The notes under the pieces are model-generated. The model did no database searches, was not told the origin of the DNA, and saw only the letters and a program-made list of their open reading frames with translations. Positions 1 to 5,667 of a DNA stretch of 6,370 nucleotides are shown in pieces. The stretch is from positions 1 through 6,370 of the forward strand of contig CBFHKO010000025.1 in assembly GCA_965656445.1 (NCBI GenBank). Direction: 5' to 3'. The stretch comes from JAHEJA01 sp965656445. GTDB taxonomy: Bacteria > Pseudomonadota > Alphaproteobacteria > Rhodobacterales > Rhodobacteraceae. A program made the position numbers and the translations under genes. Positions within the stretch are counted from its first letter, which is position 1. Every line of letters starts with the position of its first letter.

Positions 1-1
1 C

Positions 2-520
2 CGTTTGATGGGGCATGAGCCATCCGTCAAGGTTCTAGAAGCTGTTGGCGACATGTCCAATTGGGGAACCCCACTTGGTCCCAACAAAGGCCGAGGCGTT
101 GCCTTTGTCCTCAGTTTTGGCGTACCAACCGCCGAAGTTGTCGAAGTGACCAATACGCCAGACGGGATCAAAATTGACAAAGTCTTTGTTGCCGCTGACG
201 TAGGCAAAGTGTTGGATCCGTCCAATTTTGAAAACCTTGTGCAGGGTGGCGTTGTCTACGGGCTTGGTCACGCGATCAATAGCGAAATCACCTATTCAAA
301 CGGTGCCGCCGAGCAAGCGAACTATTGGGACGCCGAAGGGATGCGCATGGCGCAATGCCCTGAAATTCAGGTGCGCGGTCTGGAGAATGGGGCAAAAGTG
401 CGTGGGATCGGTGAACCGCCCGTTCCGCCTGCGGCCCCTGCTTTGGGGAATGCTATTTTTGCCGCCACGGGTCAGCGTATTCGTGAAATGCCGTTCAACA
501 AATTCATAGACTTTGTTTAA
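2..520 (+). CDS. Molybdopterin-binding subunit of a xanthine dehydrogenase / isoquinoline 1-oxidoreductase-type hydroxylase, C-terminal fragment
   Basis: The reading frame is open to the left edge and ends in TAA at 518-520, so only about 172 C-terminal residues of a protein that is usually around 700 or more are visible. Counting residues from the TTG codon at position 5, the fragment carries VQGG (79-82, the Gln-Gly-Gly stretch typical of molybdopterin cofactor contact) and GIGEPPVPPAAPALGNAIFA (134-153). That segment contains the family's catalytic glutamate, here Glu137, encoded at 413-415. The string ending FAATGQRIREMP closely resembles the C terminus of isoquinoline 1-oxidoreductase beta subunits (IorB type). 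Family enzymes hydroxylate N-heterocycles or aldehydes and pass electrons to a 2Fe-2S subunit and often a c-type cytochrome. The substrate cannot be told from this fragment. The gene converges on the inositol locus and is probably an unrelated transcription unit. Confidence 0.88.
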   Translation, partial: RLMGHEPSVKVLEAVGDMSNWGTPLGPNKGRGVAFVLSFGVPTAEVVEVTNTPDGIKIDKVFVAADVGKVLDPSNFENLVQGGVVYGLGHAINSEITYSNGAAEQANYWDAEGMRMAQCPEIQVRGLENGAKVRGIGEPPVPPAAPALGNAIFAATGQRIREMPFNKFIDFV

Positions 521-525
521 AAACA

Positions 526-558
526 CCTGCCCTGAACGGAATGACCGTTTGGGGCAGG
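526..558. terminator. Probable bidirectional intrinsic terminator between convergent genes
   Basis: An inverted repeat pairs 526-539 with 545-558 around a 5-nt loop (AATGA). On the plus strand this gives 14 pairs including two adjacent G-U wobbles. It begins 5 bp after the stop of the molybdopterin-subunit gene and lies 15 bp beyond the stop of the minus-strand gene. On the minus strand the hairpin has two mismatches in place of the wobbles, but it is followed by five T residues (complement of 519-523). On the plus strand only three T residues follow (561-563). Position between two convergent stop codons supports use in both directions, with the minus direction having the better T tract and the plus direction the better stem. 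Confidence 0.72.
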
Positions 559-573
559 GCTTTGCGTATAGGG

Positions 574-963
574 TTACAGTAGGCCTTCTGCCTCAAGCAC
601 TTTGCGCGCTGCGCGAAAACATTCCAAGGCTTGGGGCACACCGCAATAGATGCCGATAACGTGGATGATTGCGCGAATTTCTTCTTTGGTGACGCCGTTG
701 TTAATCGCTCCACGACAGTGCAATTCCCATTCGTGCATTTTACCTAAGGCACCGATCATTGAGAGGTTCATCATAGATCGGGTTTTGGCATCGATAACAT
801 CATCGCCCCAACCAAACCCCCAGCACCACGCCGTCATGGCATGTTGAAATGGACGGGTAAAGTCATCTGCTGCGGCGAGGTTCTTTTCAACGTAGTCCGC
901 GCCCAATGTTGATTTACGTTGGGCGAGGCCTTGTTCAAATAAATCTTCGTTCCAATCGGACAT
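574..963 (-). CDS. Carboxymuconolactone decarboxylase (CMD) family protein, PcaC-like
   Basis: This 129-residue protein is about the length of PcaC, which decarboxylates 4-carboxymuconolactone in the protocatechuate pathway. The region from Asp55 to Ala118 fits the CMD fold pattern: a helix ending in GALGK (71-75), then EWELHCRGAINNGVTKEEI (78-96), then a second helix with HVIGIYCGVPQA (101-112). His81 and His101 are the conserved-looking polar residues. The CxxC pair of AhpD-type peroxidase members is absent (Cys82 and Cys107 are far apart), so an AhpD redox role is unlikely. The start is ATG at 961-963 with AAGGAG 5 nt upstream. It lies 65 bp downstream of iolJ on the same strand, so it may be read through from the inositol operon or from its own promoter. 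No other protocatechuate gene is visible, so the true substrate is unknown; the family assignment is firm and the reaction is not. Confidence 0.85.
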   Translation of the reverse strand: MSDWNEDLFEQGLAQRKSTLGADYVEKNLAAADDFTRPFQHAMTAWCWGFGWGDDVIDAKTRSMMNLSMIGALGKMHEWELHCRGAINNGVTKEEIRAIIHVIGIYCGVPQALECFRAARKVLEAEGLL

Positions 964-968
964 AGTGG

Positions 969-974
969 CTCCTT
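969..974 (-). promoter_or_regulatory. Ribosome binding site of the CMD-family gene
   Basis: The minus strand reads AAGGAG followed by a 5-nt spacer (CCACT) and ATG. This near-consensus Shine-Dalgarno sequence supports the start at 963 and suggests the gene is translated independently of iolJ. Confidence 0.7.
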
Positions 975-994
975 ATCTGACATGAATTGGACCC

Positions 995-1022
995 ACTATG
1001 GACGGCATGTCATAGATGACAA
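995..1022 (-). promoter_or_regulatory. Possible promoter and overlapping operator-like palindrome upstream of the CMD-family gene
   Basis: On the minus strand TTGTCA (1022-1017) and CATAGT (1000-995) are separated by 16 bp and match the sigma-70-type hexamers at five of six and four of six positions. A perfect 6-bp-arm palindrome, TGTCAT-AG-ATGACA (1008-1021), overlaps the -35 element. It could be an operator for a dimeric regulator. The arms are too short and not followed by T residues, so a terminator for iolJ is unlikely. The promoter call rests on motif matching only. Confidence 0.35.
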
Positions 1023-1028
1023 GTCTGT

Positions 1029-1853
1029 TTATTTGAAACCTTGCAAGACCCGTCGCGTCGCCGCAACAAGGGGATCATGCGTGTCCTTAAGGATTTGAAC
1101 ACGATCAAAGCGGTCTGGGTCTTGATTAACAGCGCTTCGGAGTGCCTGACCAAAGGCCATCCGCAATTCGGTACCGATGTTGAACTTACAAATCTTGGAT
1201 GTCTGCGCCAAAGTTTTGCGTTGATCCAAGGGAACACCAGACCCACCATGAATGACCAAGGGCACCTCTGTCACCGCTTCGATAGCGCGGATACGTGGGA
1301 TATCTAGGCCGCCTTCTTTGTCTTGTTGCAAGTGAACATTGCCAACAGAGATCGCCATTGCATCGACACCTGTGTCCCGTGCGAATTTGGCGGCTTCTTC
1401 TGGGTCTGTGCCGTTAGAATTTTCGCCCCCAGAATAGCCCACAAACCCAATTTCCCCTTCGCAAGAAATCCCAGCGGCATGTGCCATGTCTACGATACGG
1501 GCCGTTTCATCGATGTTTTGGCTCAGTGGCTTGCGGGATCCGTCAAACATCAGGGATGTGAACCCACTGTCCAAGGCCATTTTACAGTCCTCAAAGGTGT
1601 AGCCATGGTCTAGGTGTGCAACGATTGGAACGCTGGCATTTTCGGCCAAGTGGCGGTACATCTTGCCTAGAATAGGCAGGGGCGTATGTTCACGACAGGA
1701 TGGGCCCGCTTGAAGGATGATGGACACATTTTCGGCTTCAGCAGCGGCCACATAGGCGCGCATATCTTCCCACCCAAGGGTAACCAATCCTGCAACGGCA
1801 TACCCTTGCTTAAGAGCGGGTTGAAGTACCTCTGAGAGCGTTGCTAGGGTCAT
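1029..1853 (-). CDS. iolJ: Class II aldolase, probable 6-phospho-5-dehydro-2-deoxy-D-gluconate aldolase
   Basis: The 274-residue protein belongs to the zinc-dependent class II fructose-bisphosphate aldolase family (GatY/KbaY/FbaA/IolJ). Visible motifs are VPIVAHLDHG (75-84) with catalytic Asp82 and zinc ligand His83, LMFDGS (101-106), CEGEIG (131-136), VGNVH with probable zinc ligand His174, IHGGSGVP with probable ligand His202 (201-208), and KFNIGTELR (223-231). In the inositol pathway IolJ cleaves 2-deoxy-5-keto-gluconate 6-phosphate to dihydroxyacetone phosphate and malonate semialdehyde in the cytosol. That role is inferred from position: the start overlaps the iolB stop by 4 bp (ATGA), a translational coupling arrangement, and it has no strong ribosome site of its own. 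The segment after the first zinc ligand is unusual: GNVHL replaces the family's common GTAHG, so the phosphate-binding loop may differ. A fructose- or tagatose-bisphosphate aldolase is the alternative but fits the operon less well. Confidence 0.85.
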   Translation of the reverse strand: MTLATLSEVLQPALKQGYAVAGLVTLGWEDMRAYVAAAEAENVSIILQAGPSCREHTPLPILGKMYRHLAENASVPIVAHLDHGYTFEDCKMALDSGFTSLMFDGSRKPLSQNIDETARIVDMAHAAGISCEGEIGFVGYSGGENSNGTDPEEAAKFARDTGVDAMAISVGNVHLQQDKEGGLDIPRIRAIEAVTEVPLVIHGGSGVPLDQRKTLAQTSKICKFNIGTELRMAFGQALRSAVNQDPDRFDRVQILKDTHDPLVAATRRVLQGFK

Positions 1854-2686
1854 TTAAATTTGGCCACCATATCCTTGATGCCCGGAATGGTTTCAACCTG
1901 ATAGGCGTGCGTGGGTTGGAAGTATTGAATAAGGCTGCGTTGGCTTAACCCGCCAAGGATGGTGAAATAATACATTTCATATCCAGGGAGCACACAGCAC
2001 GGATGATACCCCGTATCAATGCAAACTGTCGATCCATCCATGATGTGATAGGCATCACCTGGTTCGTTATCTTCGCGTTGCAGCATTTGCAAACCAGAGC
2101 CCCAATTTGGCTTGAACCGGAAATTATAGGTTTCGTCGTGACGTGTTTCGTCAGGCTTGCAGTCTGTGTCGTGCTTGTGGCTTGGAAATCCTGACCATCC
2201 ACCCGCGCCAACAGTGAACAGTTCGCTCACCAACAATCGCCCAACTTTGTCATGTTGTTTTTGACCCAAGATATGTTTGATCTTGCGATGTGTTTTTGTG
2301 TCGTCTGACCCGTATTGGACCAAGTCTGGTTCACGGACTTCAAACGGGTCTAGAACCTTGTCATATTTTGCGCCTGCAATGAAAACTTCGGTCGCCTCAG
2401 AGACACAAACCAAGGTCACTTTGGCACCGACGGGCGCGTAAACGCCTTCTGGTTCGCCGTCCCACACGTCTTCGCCACGATTACCTAAGGATTTGAAAGC
2501 AACCCCTTCGATATCAACATCGATTGTGCCAGTTGCTGGGACAATACAGGTTTCAAAATTTGGAACCTGATATTCAAAGGCCTGACCTTTTTCCAGTTTC
2601 ACAATGTTGAAATAGTTTAACGGAACAGTTGAATTATCCACATCTACGATTGGACGATTTTGGTTATCGTGTGGGGCTATGTGCAT
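1850..2686 (-). CDS. iolB: 5-deoxy-glucuronate isomerase
   Basis: IolB converts 5-deoxy-D-glucuronate, the product of IolD, to 2-deoxy-5-keto-D-gluconate, the substrate of IolC. The 278-residue length is normal for the KduI/IolB cupin family. The second cupin half carries the recognisable metal-site region: GGWSGFPSHKHD (162-173, His170 and His172), HDETYNFRF (183-191, Glu185) and TGYHPCCVLPGYEMYYF (225-241, His228). These four residues are the likely metal ligands by family analogy. The start is ATG at 2684-2686, one base after the iolC stop, with GGAG 7 nt upstream inside the end of iolC. The stop overlaps the iolJ start (ATGA). There is no signal peptide, so it is a cytosolic enzyme. The assignment is confident because both sequence and operon position agree. 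Confidence 0.95.
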   Translation of the reverse strand: MHIAPHDNQNRPIVDVDNSTVPLNYFNIVKLEKGQAFEYQVPNFETCIVPATGTIDVDIEGVAFKSLGNRGEDVWDGEPEGVYAPVGAKVTLVCVSEATEVFIAGAKYDKVLDPFEVREPDLVQYGSDDTKTHRKIKHILGQKQHDKVGRLLVSELFTVGAGGWSGFPSHKHDTDCKPDETRHDETYNFRFKPNWGSGLQMLQREDNEPGDAYHIMDGSTVCIDTGYHPCCVLPGYEMYYFTILGGLSQRSLIQYFQPTHAYQVETIPGIKDMVAKFK

Positions 2687-2687
2687 C

Positions 2688-3671
2688 TCAAATCTCCGTT
2701 GGGCCTGAGTGGGTTGTTAAGAAATCGTCTAACTGGGATGGCGTTGGCATGGCAGGGGCGCATCCTGGTTTTGATACCACAATCGCGGCGCAGGCTGATC
2801 CCATGAGGACCGCATCCCGCAAGGATTTCGCACCCGCAATCGCAGCCAGCAATCCCGCCATAAAGCTATCACCTGCGCCATTTGGTTTGACTGGGGTGAC
2901 TGGATAAATGCCTGTGCGAACTTCCTGACCGTCACTAAAGGTAATCGCGCCCTCCGATCCCATTTTATAGATGACGATACGACCTGAGCGTTCGGCAAGA
3001 CGCCGCGCCATGTCCAAGCCTTTTTCTATGCCGCCTGCCATAAATCCGAATTCTTCGTCATTCCCAACGATCATGTCGCTTTGTTCGCCTGCGCGGGTCA
3101 ACACGTCTGAGGCAACCTCTGCAGAGGGCCAAGAATAAGGACGATAATCAATATCGAAAATAATGGGCATACCGACGGCGCGTGCATTTTCAAAGGCCTT
3201 GAAGGTTGCTCCACGAGACGGCTCTGCGGCAAAGACGGTTCCGGCCGTAATGAGCGCGCCATAATCGGAATAGGCGACCTCATCGACATCGGCGTTGGTC
3301 ACTTGGAAATCAGCTGCACTGTTGCGGTAGATCACATTTTGGAAATCATCCATGCTGCTTTCATAAACAGCCAAAGATGTTCTGTATTCACCGCCCACAG
3401 ATTTTACATAGGTGGTATCGACGCCGTAATGTTTCAGGCGGTTAATGCAGAAACGCCCCACAGCATCATCTGAGACGCTTGTGACAAGAGCGGAGCGCGA
3501 TCCCAATTTGCACAGACCCGCACAGATATTCGCCGATGAGCCACCCAAATCTGAGTCAAACGTTTCGGCATGTTCGCTTTTGGTCCCAATAGGGCTTGCG
3601 AACATGTCCATTCCAGCGCGTCCAAAGACGACAAAATTATTCTTGCGAATTCCTTCGATCAAGTTGGTCAT
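2688..3671 (-). CDS. iolC: 5-dehydro-2-deoxygluconokinase
   Basis: IolC phosphorylates 2-deoxy-5-keto-D-gluconate at the 6 position using ATP. The 327-residue protein is a PfkB/ribokinase-family sugar kinase: the N-terminal strand reads NFVVFGRAGMD (12-22), the first PfkB signature GGSSANIC is at 43-50, DIDYRPYSW (173-181) is characteristic of IolC proteins, and the C-terminal ATP/anion-hole motif NGAGDSF (264-270) contains the catalytic base Asp268. I chose ATG at 3669-3671 because it has GAGGA 5 nt upstream, overlaps the iolD stop as TAATG, and places the kinase core at the usual distance. An in-frame upstream ATG at 3710 would add 13 residues lying inside iolD and looks spurious. The protein ends after the kinase domain, without the DUF2090 aldolase-like extension found in many proteobacterial IolC proteins, which agrees with the separate iolJ downstream. 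Confidence 0.95.
   Translation of the reverse strand: MTNLIEGIRKNNFVVFGRAGMDMFASPIGTKSEHAETFDSDLGGSSANICAGLCKLGSRSALVTSVSDDAVGRFCINRLKHYGVDTTYVKSVGGEYRTSLAVYESSMDDFQNVIYRNSAADFQVTNADVDEVAYSDYGALITAGTVFAAEPSRGATFKAFENARAVGMPIIFDIDYRPYSWPSAEVASDVLTRAGEQSDMIVGNDEEFGFMAGGIEKGLDMARRLAERSGRIVIYKMGSEGAITFSDGQEVRTGIYPVTPVKPNGAGDSFMAGLLAAIAGAKSLRDAVLMGSACAAIVVSKPGCAPAMPTPSQLDDFLTTHSGPTEI
2694..2697 (-). promoter_or_regulatory. Ribosome binding site of iolB
   Basis: The minus strand carries GGAG 7 nt before the iolB ATG, embedded in the last codons of iolC. It supports the start at 2686 and coupled translation across the 1-nt gap. Confidence 0.6.
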
Positions 3672-5539
3672 TATATTCCTCGACGTTGGCGGCTGCGTGA
3701 CGATTCCCAATCAACATGGGCTTCGTGCACTTTTGAGTTGTCTGTGATGTGGGGTGTGCCCACTTCCCACCACGCATGGCCTTCTGTTGTCCAGCCCTCG
3801 TAAGGGTCAACTTTCATAACGATCACTGTTGTGCGGTCGGCGTCTTGGGCCCGTTTAAAGGCCTCGCCTAATTCCGCAGGGTTAGACACGGTTTCCGCAA
3901 GTGCGCCCATGGATGCAGCGTGTGCTTGGAAATCCACAGCAAAGGGGTGTGTGATCGTTGGACAATCCTCAATCAGGTTGTTAAAGCTTTCGTTGCCTGT
4001 GTTATTTTGCAGTTTGTTGATGACCGCAAAGCCACCATTATCCAACACCAAAGCAATAATTTTCTTGTTGCTGAGAACACTGGAGTAGATGTCAGAATTT
4101 AACATCAAATAGGAGCCATCGCCGCAGAAGGTAATCGTATCACGGTCCGGCTCTTGTTCGCTTTGTGCAATGCGCGCACCCCAAGCGCCCGCGATTTCAT
4201 ATCCCATACAGGAAAACCCAAATTCGACATCAACGGTGCCAATATCCAAGGTCCGCCAATTCGCCGTGACCTCAGCAGGCAATCCACCAGCGGCGGCAAC
4301 AATACGGTCACGTTTGTCACATAGGTTATTCACAACACCAATCGCCTGAGCGTATGAATTTGACTTATTGTCGCCAAAGGACACATTGTCTGCAACATAG
4401 GCATCCCATTTCTTGCGCTCGTCTTGGGCGAAGGAGGTCCAATCGGATGGGGCTTTGTAACCTGTTGCAGCAGAGGCAAGCGCGGCAAGCGATACTTTTG
4501 CATCGCCAACGATTGGCAGTGACATATGTTTGCCTGCATCATGGCGCGCGGCGTTGATTGAAATGAATTTTGCATCCATTGCAAAGGCTGTCCAAGACCC
4601 GGTGGTAAAGTCCTGTAATCGCGTTCCGACCGCGGCGATCACATCCGCTTGTTCTGCGATGATGTTCGCACTATCCGATCCCGTCACACCGATTGGACCG
4701 ATGTTCAAAGGATGATCCGCAAGCATATTTGCGCGGCCCGCGATGGTTTCAACAACGGGGATCTGATGCGCTTCGGCAAACGACGTCAGTTCATCAACCG
4801 CACGAGAATATTGAACGCCGCCACCTGCGATGATCATAGGACGTTTGGCCGTTTTCAAGAGCGCGATGGCGTCATTGATTTCATCTACATCAGGGCTTTG
4901 GCGGCGGATGCGATGGACCTTCTTGTCAAAGAATTTTTCGGGATAATCATATGTCCATCCCTGCACATCTTGGGGAAGGCCAAGAAACGCCGGACCGCAA
5001 TCACCGGGATCTAGCATTGTCGCAATGGCGGCGGGAAGAGTTTGAATGACCTGAGCTGGATGCGTGATCCGATCCCAATAGCGGCTCACCGGTTTAAAGG
5101 CGTCGTTGACCCCAAAAGTCGGGTCATTGAAGTTTTCCATCTGCTGCAACACTGGATCAGGCAGACGAGTGAGAAACGTATCACCACAGAGCATGAGCAT
5201 CGGCAAACGGTTGGCATGGGCCAAACCTGCCGCGGTCAAAAGGTTCGCTGTTCCCGGACCTGCACTGGCGGTGCAAAACATAAACCGCTGTCGCAGCCAT
5301 TGTTTCGCATATCCTGCTGCGGCAAATCCCATGCTTTGTTCGTTTTGACCACGATACAGAGGAAGCGCGTCTTGGTGCGTATACAAGGCTTCGCCAAGGC
5401 AGGTGACATTCCCGTGACCAAAGATGCCAAAGCCGCCACCACACAGACGGTGCTCTGGTCCATCAATCTCAATGTACTGCGCTGAAAGCCAGCGTACGAT
5501 TGCTTGCGCCGTTGTCAAAGTTATTGTCGCGTCGGTCAC
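3671..5539 (-). CDS. iolD: 3D-(3,5/4)-trihydroxycyclohexane-1,2-dione acylhydrolase (decarboxylating type, ThDP-dependent)
   Basis: IolD hydrolytically opens the ring of trihydroxycyclohexane-1,2-dione to 5-deoxy-D-glucuronate. The 622-residue protein has the full three-domain layout of thiamine diphosphate enzymes: an N-terminal PYR domain with GGGFGIFGHGNV (34-45) and YRGQNEQSMGFAAAGYAK (62-79), whose Glu67 is the cofactor-activating glutamate; a central domain with RPMIIAGGGVQYS (233-245); and a C-terminal PP domain with the metal/ThDP motif starting GDGS (473-476) and ending at Asn501 in LDNGGF, spaced 28 residues as expected. Length is normal for IolD. Translation starts at GTG (5537-5539) with AGGAG 9 nt upstream; an ATG 7 bp further upstream is in another frame. 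It is the first gene of the operon, and its stop shares one base with the iolC start. It lacks a signal peptide, so it should be cytosolic. Confidence 0.96.
   Translation of the reverse strand: MTDATITLTTAQAIVRWLSAQYIEIDGPEHRLCGGGFGIFGHGNVTCLGEALYTHQDALPLYRGQNEQSMGFAAAGYAKQWLRQRFMFCTASAGPGTANLLTAAGLAHANRLPMLMLCGDTFLTRLPDPVLQQMENFNDPTFGVNDAFKPVSRYWDRITHPAQVIQTLPAAIATMLDPGDCGPAFLGLPQDVQGWTYDYPEKFFDKKVHRIRRQSPDVDEINDAIALLKTAKRPMIIAGGGVQYSRAVDELTSFAEAHQIPVVETIAGRANMLADHPLNIGPIGVTGSDSANIIAEQADVIAAVGTRLQDFTTGSWTAFAMDAKFISINAARHDAGKHMSLPIVGDAKVSLAALASAATGYKAPSDWTSFAQDERKKWDAYVADNVSFGDNKSNSYAQAIGVVNNLCDKRDRIVAAAGGLPAEVTANWRTLDIGTVDVEFGFSCMGYEIAGAWGARIAQSEQEPDRDTITFCGDGSYLMLNSDIYSSVLSNKKIIALVLDNGGFAVINKLQNNTGNESFNNLIEDCPTITHPFAVDFQAHAASMGALAETVSNPAELGEAFKRAQDADRTTVIVMKVDPYEGWTTEGHAWWEVGTPHITDNSKVHEAHVDWESSRSRQRRGI
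3677..3681 (-). promoter_or_regulatory. Ribosome binding site deciding the iolC start
   Basis: GAGGA on the minus strand lies 5 nt before ATG 3671, within the last codons of iolD. No comparable site precedes the in-frame ATG at 3710, so the shorter protein is preferred. Confidence 0.7.
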
Positions 5540-5548
5540 GTTGCATAT

Positions 5549-5553
5549 CTCCT
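5549..5553 (-). promoter_or_regulatory. Ribosome binding site deciding the GTG start of iolD
   Basis: AGGAG on the minus strand is followed by a 9-nt spacer and GTG. The spacer includes an out-of-frame ATG (5546-5544), which is too close to the Shine-Dalgarno sequence to be a good start. The GTG is the only start in the iolD frame near this site. Confidence 0.65.
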
Positions 5554-5567
5554 GAATGTGTCAATAA

Positions 5568-5583
5568 TTGAAGCGATCTTCAA
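5568..5583. repeat. Inverted repeat TTGAAG-CGAT-CTTCAA in the iolD leader
   Basis: Perfect 6-bp arms flank 4 bp, about 28 bp upstream of the iolD start. The centre lies 54 bp from the centre of the LacI-type palindrome, close to five helical turns. It could be a second, weaker operator or a small leader hairpin. It does not match the LacI-family consensus because its centre is not CG. Confidence 0.4.
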
Positions 5584-5620
5584 ATGCATCTTGCACCAGT
5601 TCGAGGCCCAAGTTACAGTT

Positions 5621-5638
5621 TTTGCAATCGGTTGCAAA
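5621..5638. promoter_or_regulatory. LacI-family-type operator
   Basis: The sequence TTTGCAATCGGTTGCAAA is an 18-bp palindrome with 7-bp perfect arms, matching at 16 of 18 positions. Its core at 5623-5636 fits the LacI-family operator pattern TGNAANCGNTTNCA at every fixed position, including the central CG. It sits between divergent genes, where one dimer could control both the iolDCBJ operon and the dehydrogenase gene. A LacI-family repressor (IolQ) is known to act on an inositol dehydrogenase gene in Bacillus subtilis, which makes this reading plausible; the regulator here is not in the window. Confidence 0.68.
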
Positions 5639-5655
5639 CGAATTCTTAATGTCGG

Positions 5656-5660
5656 AAGGA
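5656..5660 (+). promoter_or_regulatory. Ribosome binding site of the dehydrogenase gene
   Basis: AAGGA lies 7 nt before ATG 5668, giving a well-spaced Shine-Dalgarno sequence and fixing the start just ahead of the nucleotide-binding motif. Confidence 0.65.
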
Positions 5661-5667
5661 CGCCCAA

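Larger units (their letters stand above)
5540..5667. promoter_or_regulatory. Divergent control region between iolD and the dehydrogenase gene
   Basis: This 128-bp gap separates the two divergent start codons and must hold promoters for both directions unless transcription enters from elsewhere. Candidate plus-strand hexamers are TTGCAC (5591-5596) with TACAGT (5614-5619) at 17 bp, and TTGCAA (5622-5627) with CTTAAT (5645-5650) at 17 bp; the second would leave a leader of only about 11 nt. On the minus strand TGTAAC (5617-5612) is a possible -10 element with a poor, closely spaced -35. None is strong, as would be expected if an activator or a relaxed alphaproteobacterial promoter is used. All candidates abut or overlap the palindrome at 5621-5638. 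Confidence 0.5.

Noticed and set aside
574..963. AhpD-type alkylhydroperoxidase for the CMD-family protein
   Set aside because: The CxxC motif needed for the AhpD redox cycle is absent, and the overall pattern is PcaC-like.
1008..1021. Intrinsic terminator just after iolJ
   Set aside because: The arms are only 6 bp with a 2-nt centre, they are AT-rich, and no T tract follows on the minus strand; an operator is the better reading.
3672..3710. A 13-residue N-terminal extension of IolC starting at ATG 3710
   Set aside because: It lies wholly inside the end of iolD, has no good ribosome site, and the ATG at 3671 has a GAGGA at 5 nt and a typical TAATG junction.
4649..5014. Plus-strand open frame of 121 codons antisense to iolD
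   Set aside because: It has no family resemblance, overlaps the central part of iolD entirely, and looks like a codon-bias shadow.
5042..5485. Plus-strand open frame of 147 codons antisense to iolD
   Set aside because: The translation shows no recognisable fold or motif and is fully covered by the well-supported PYR domain of IolD on the other strand.
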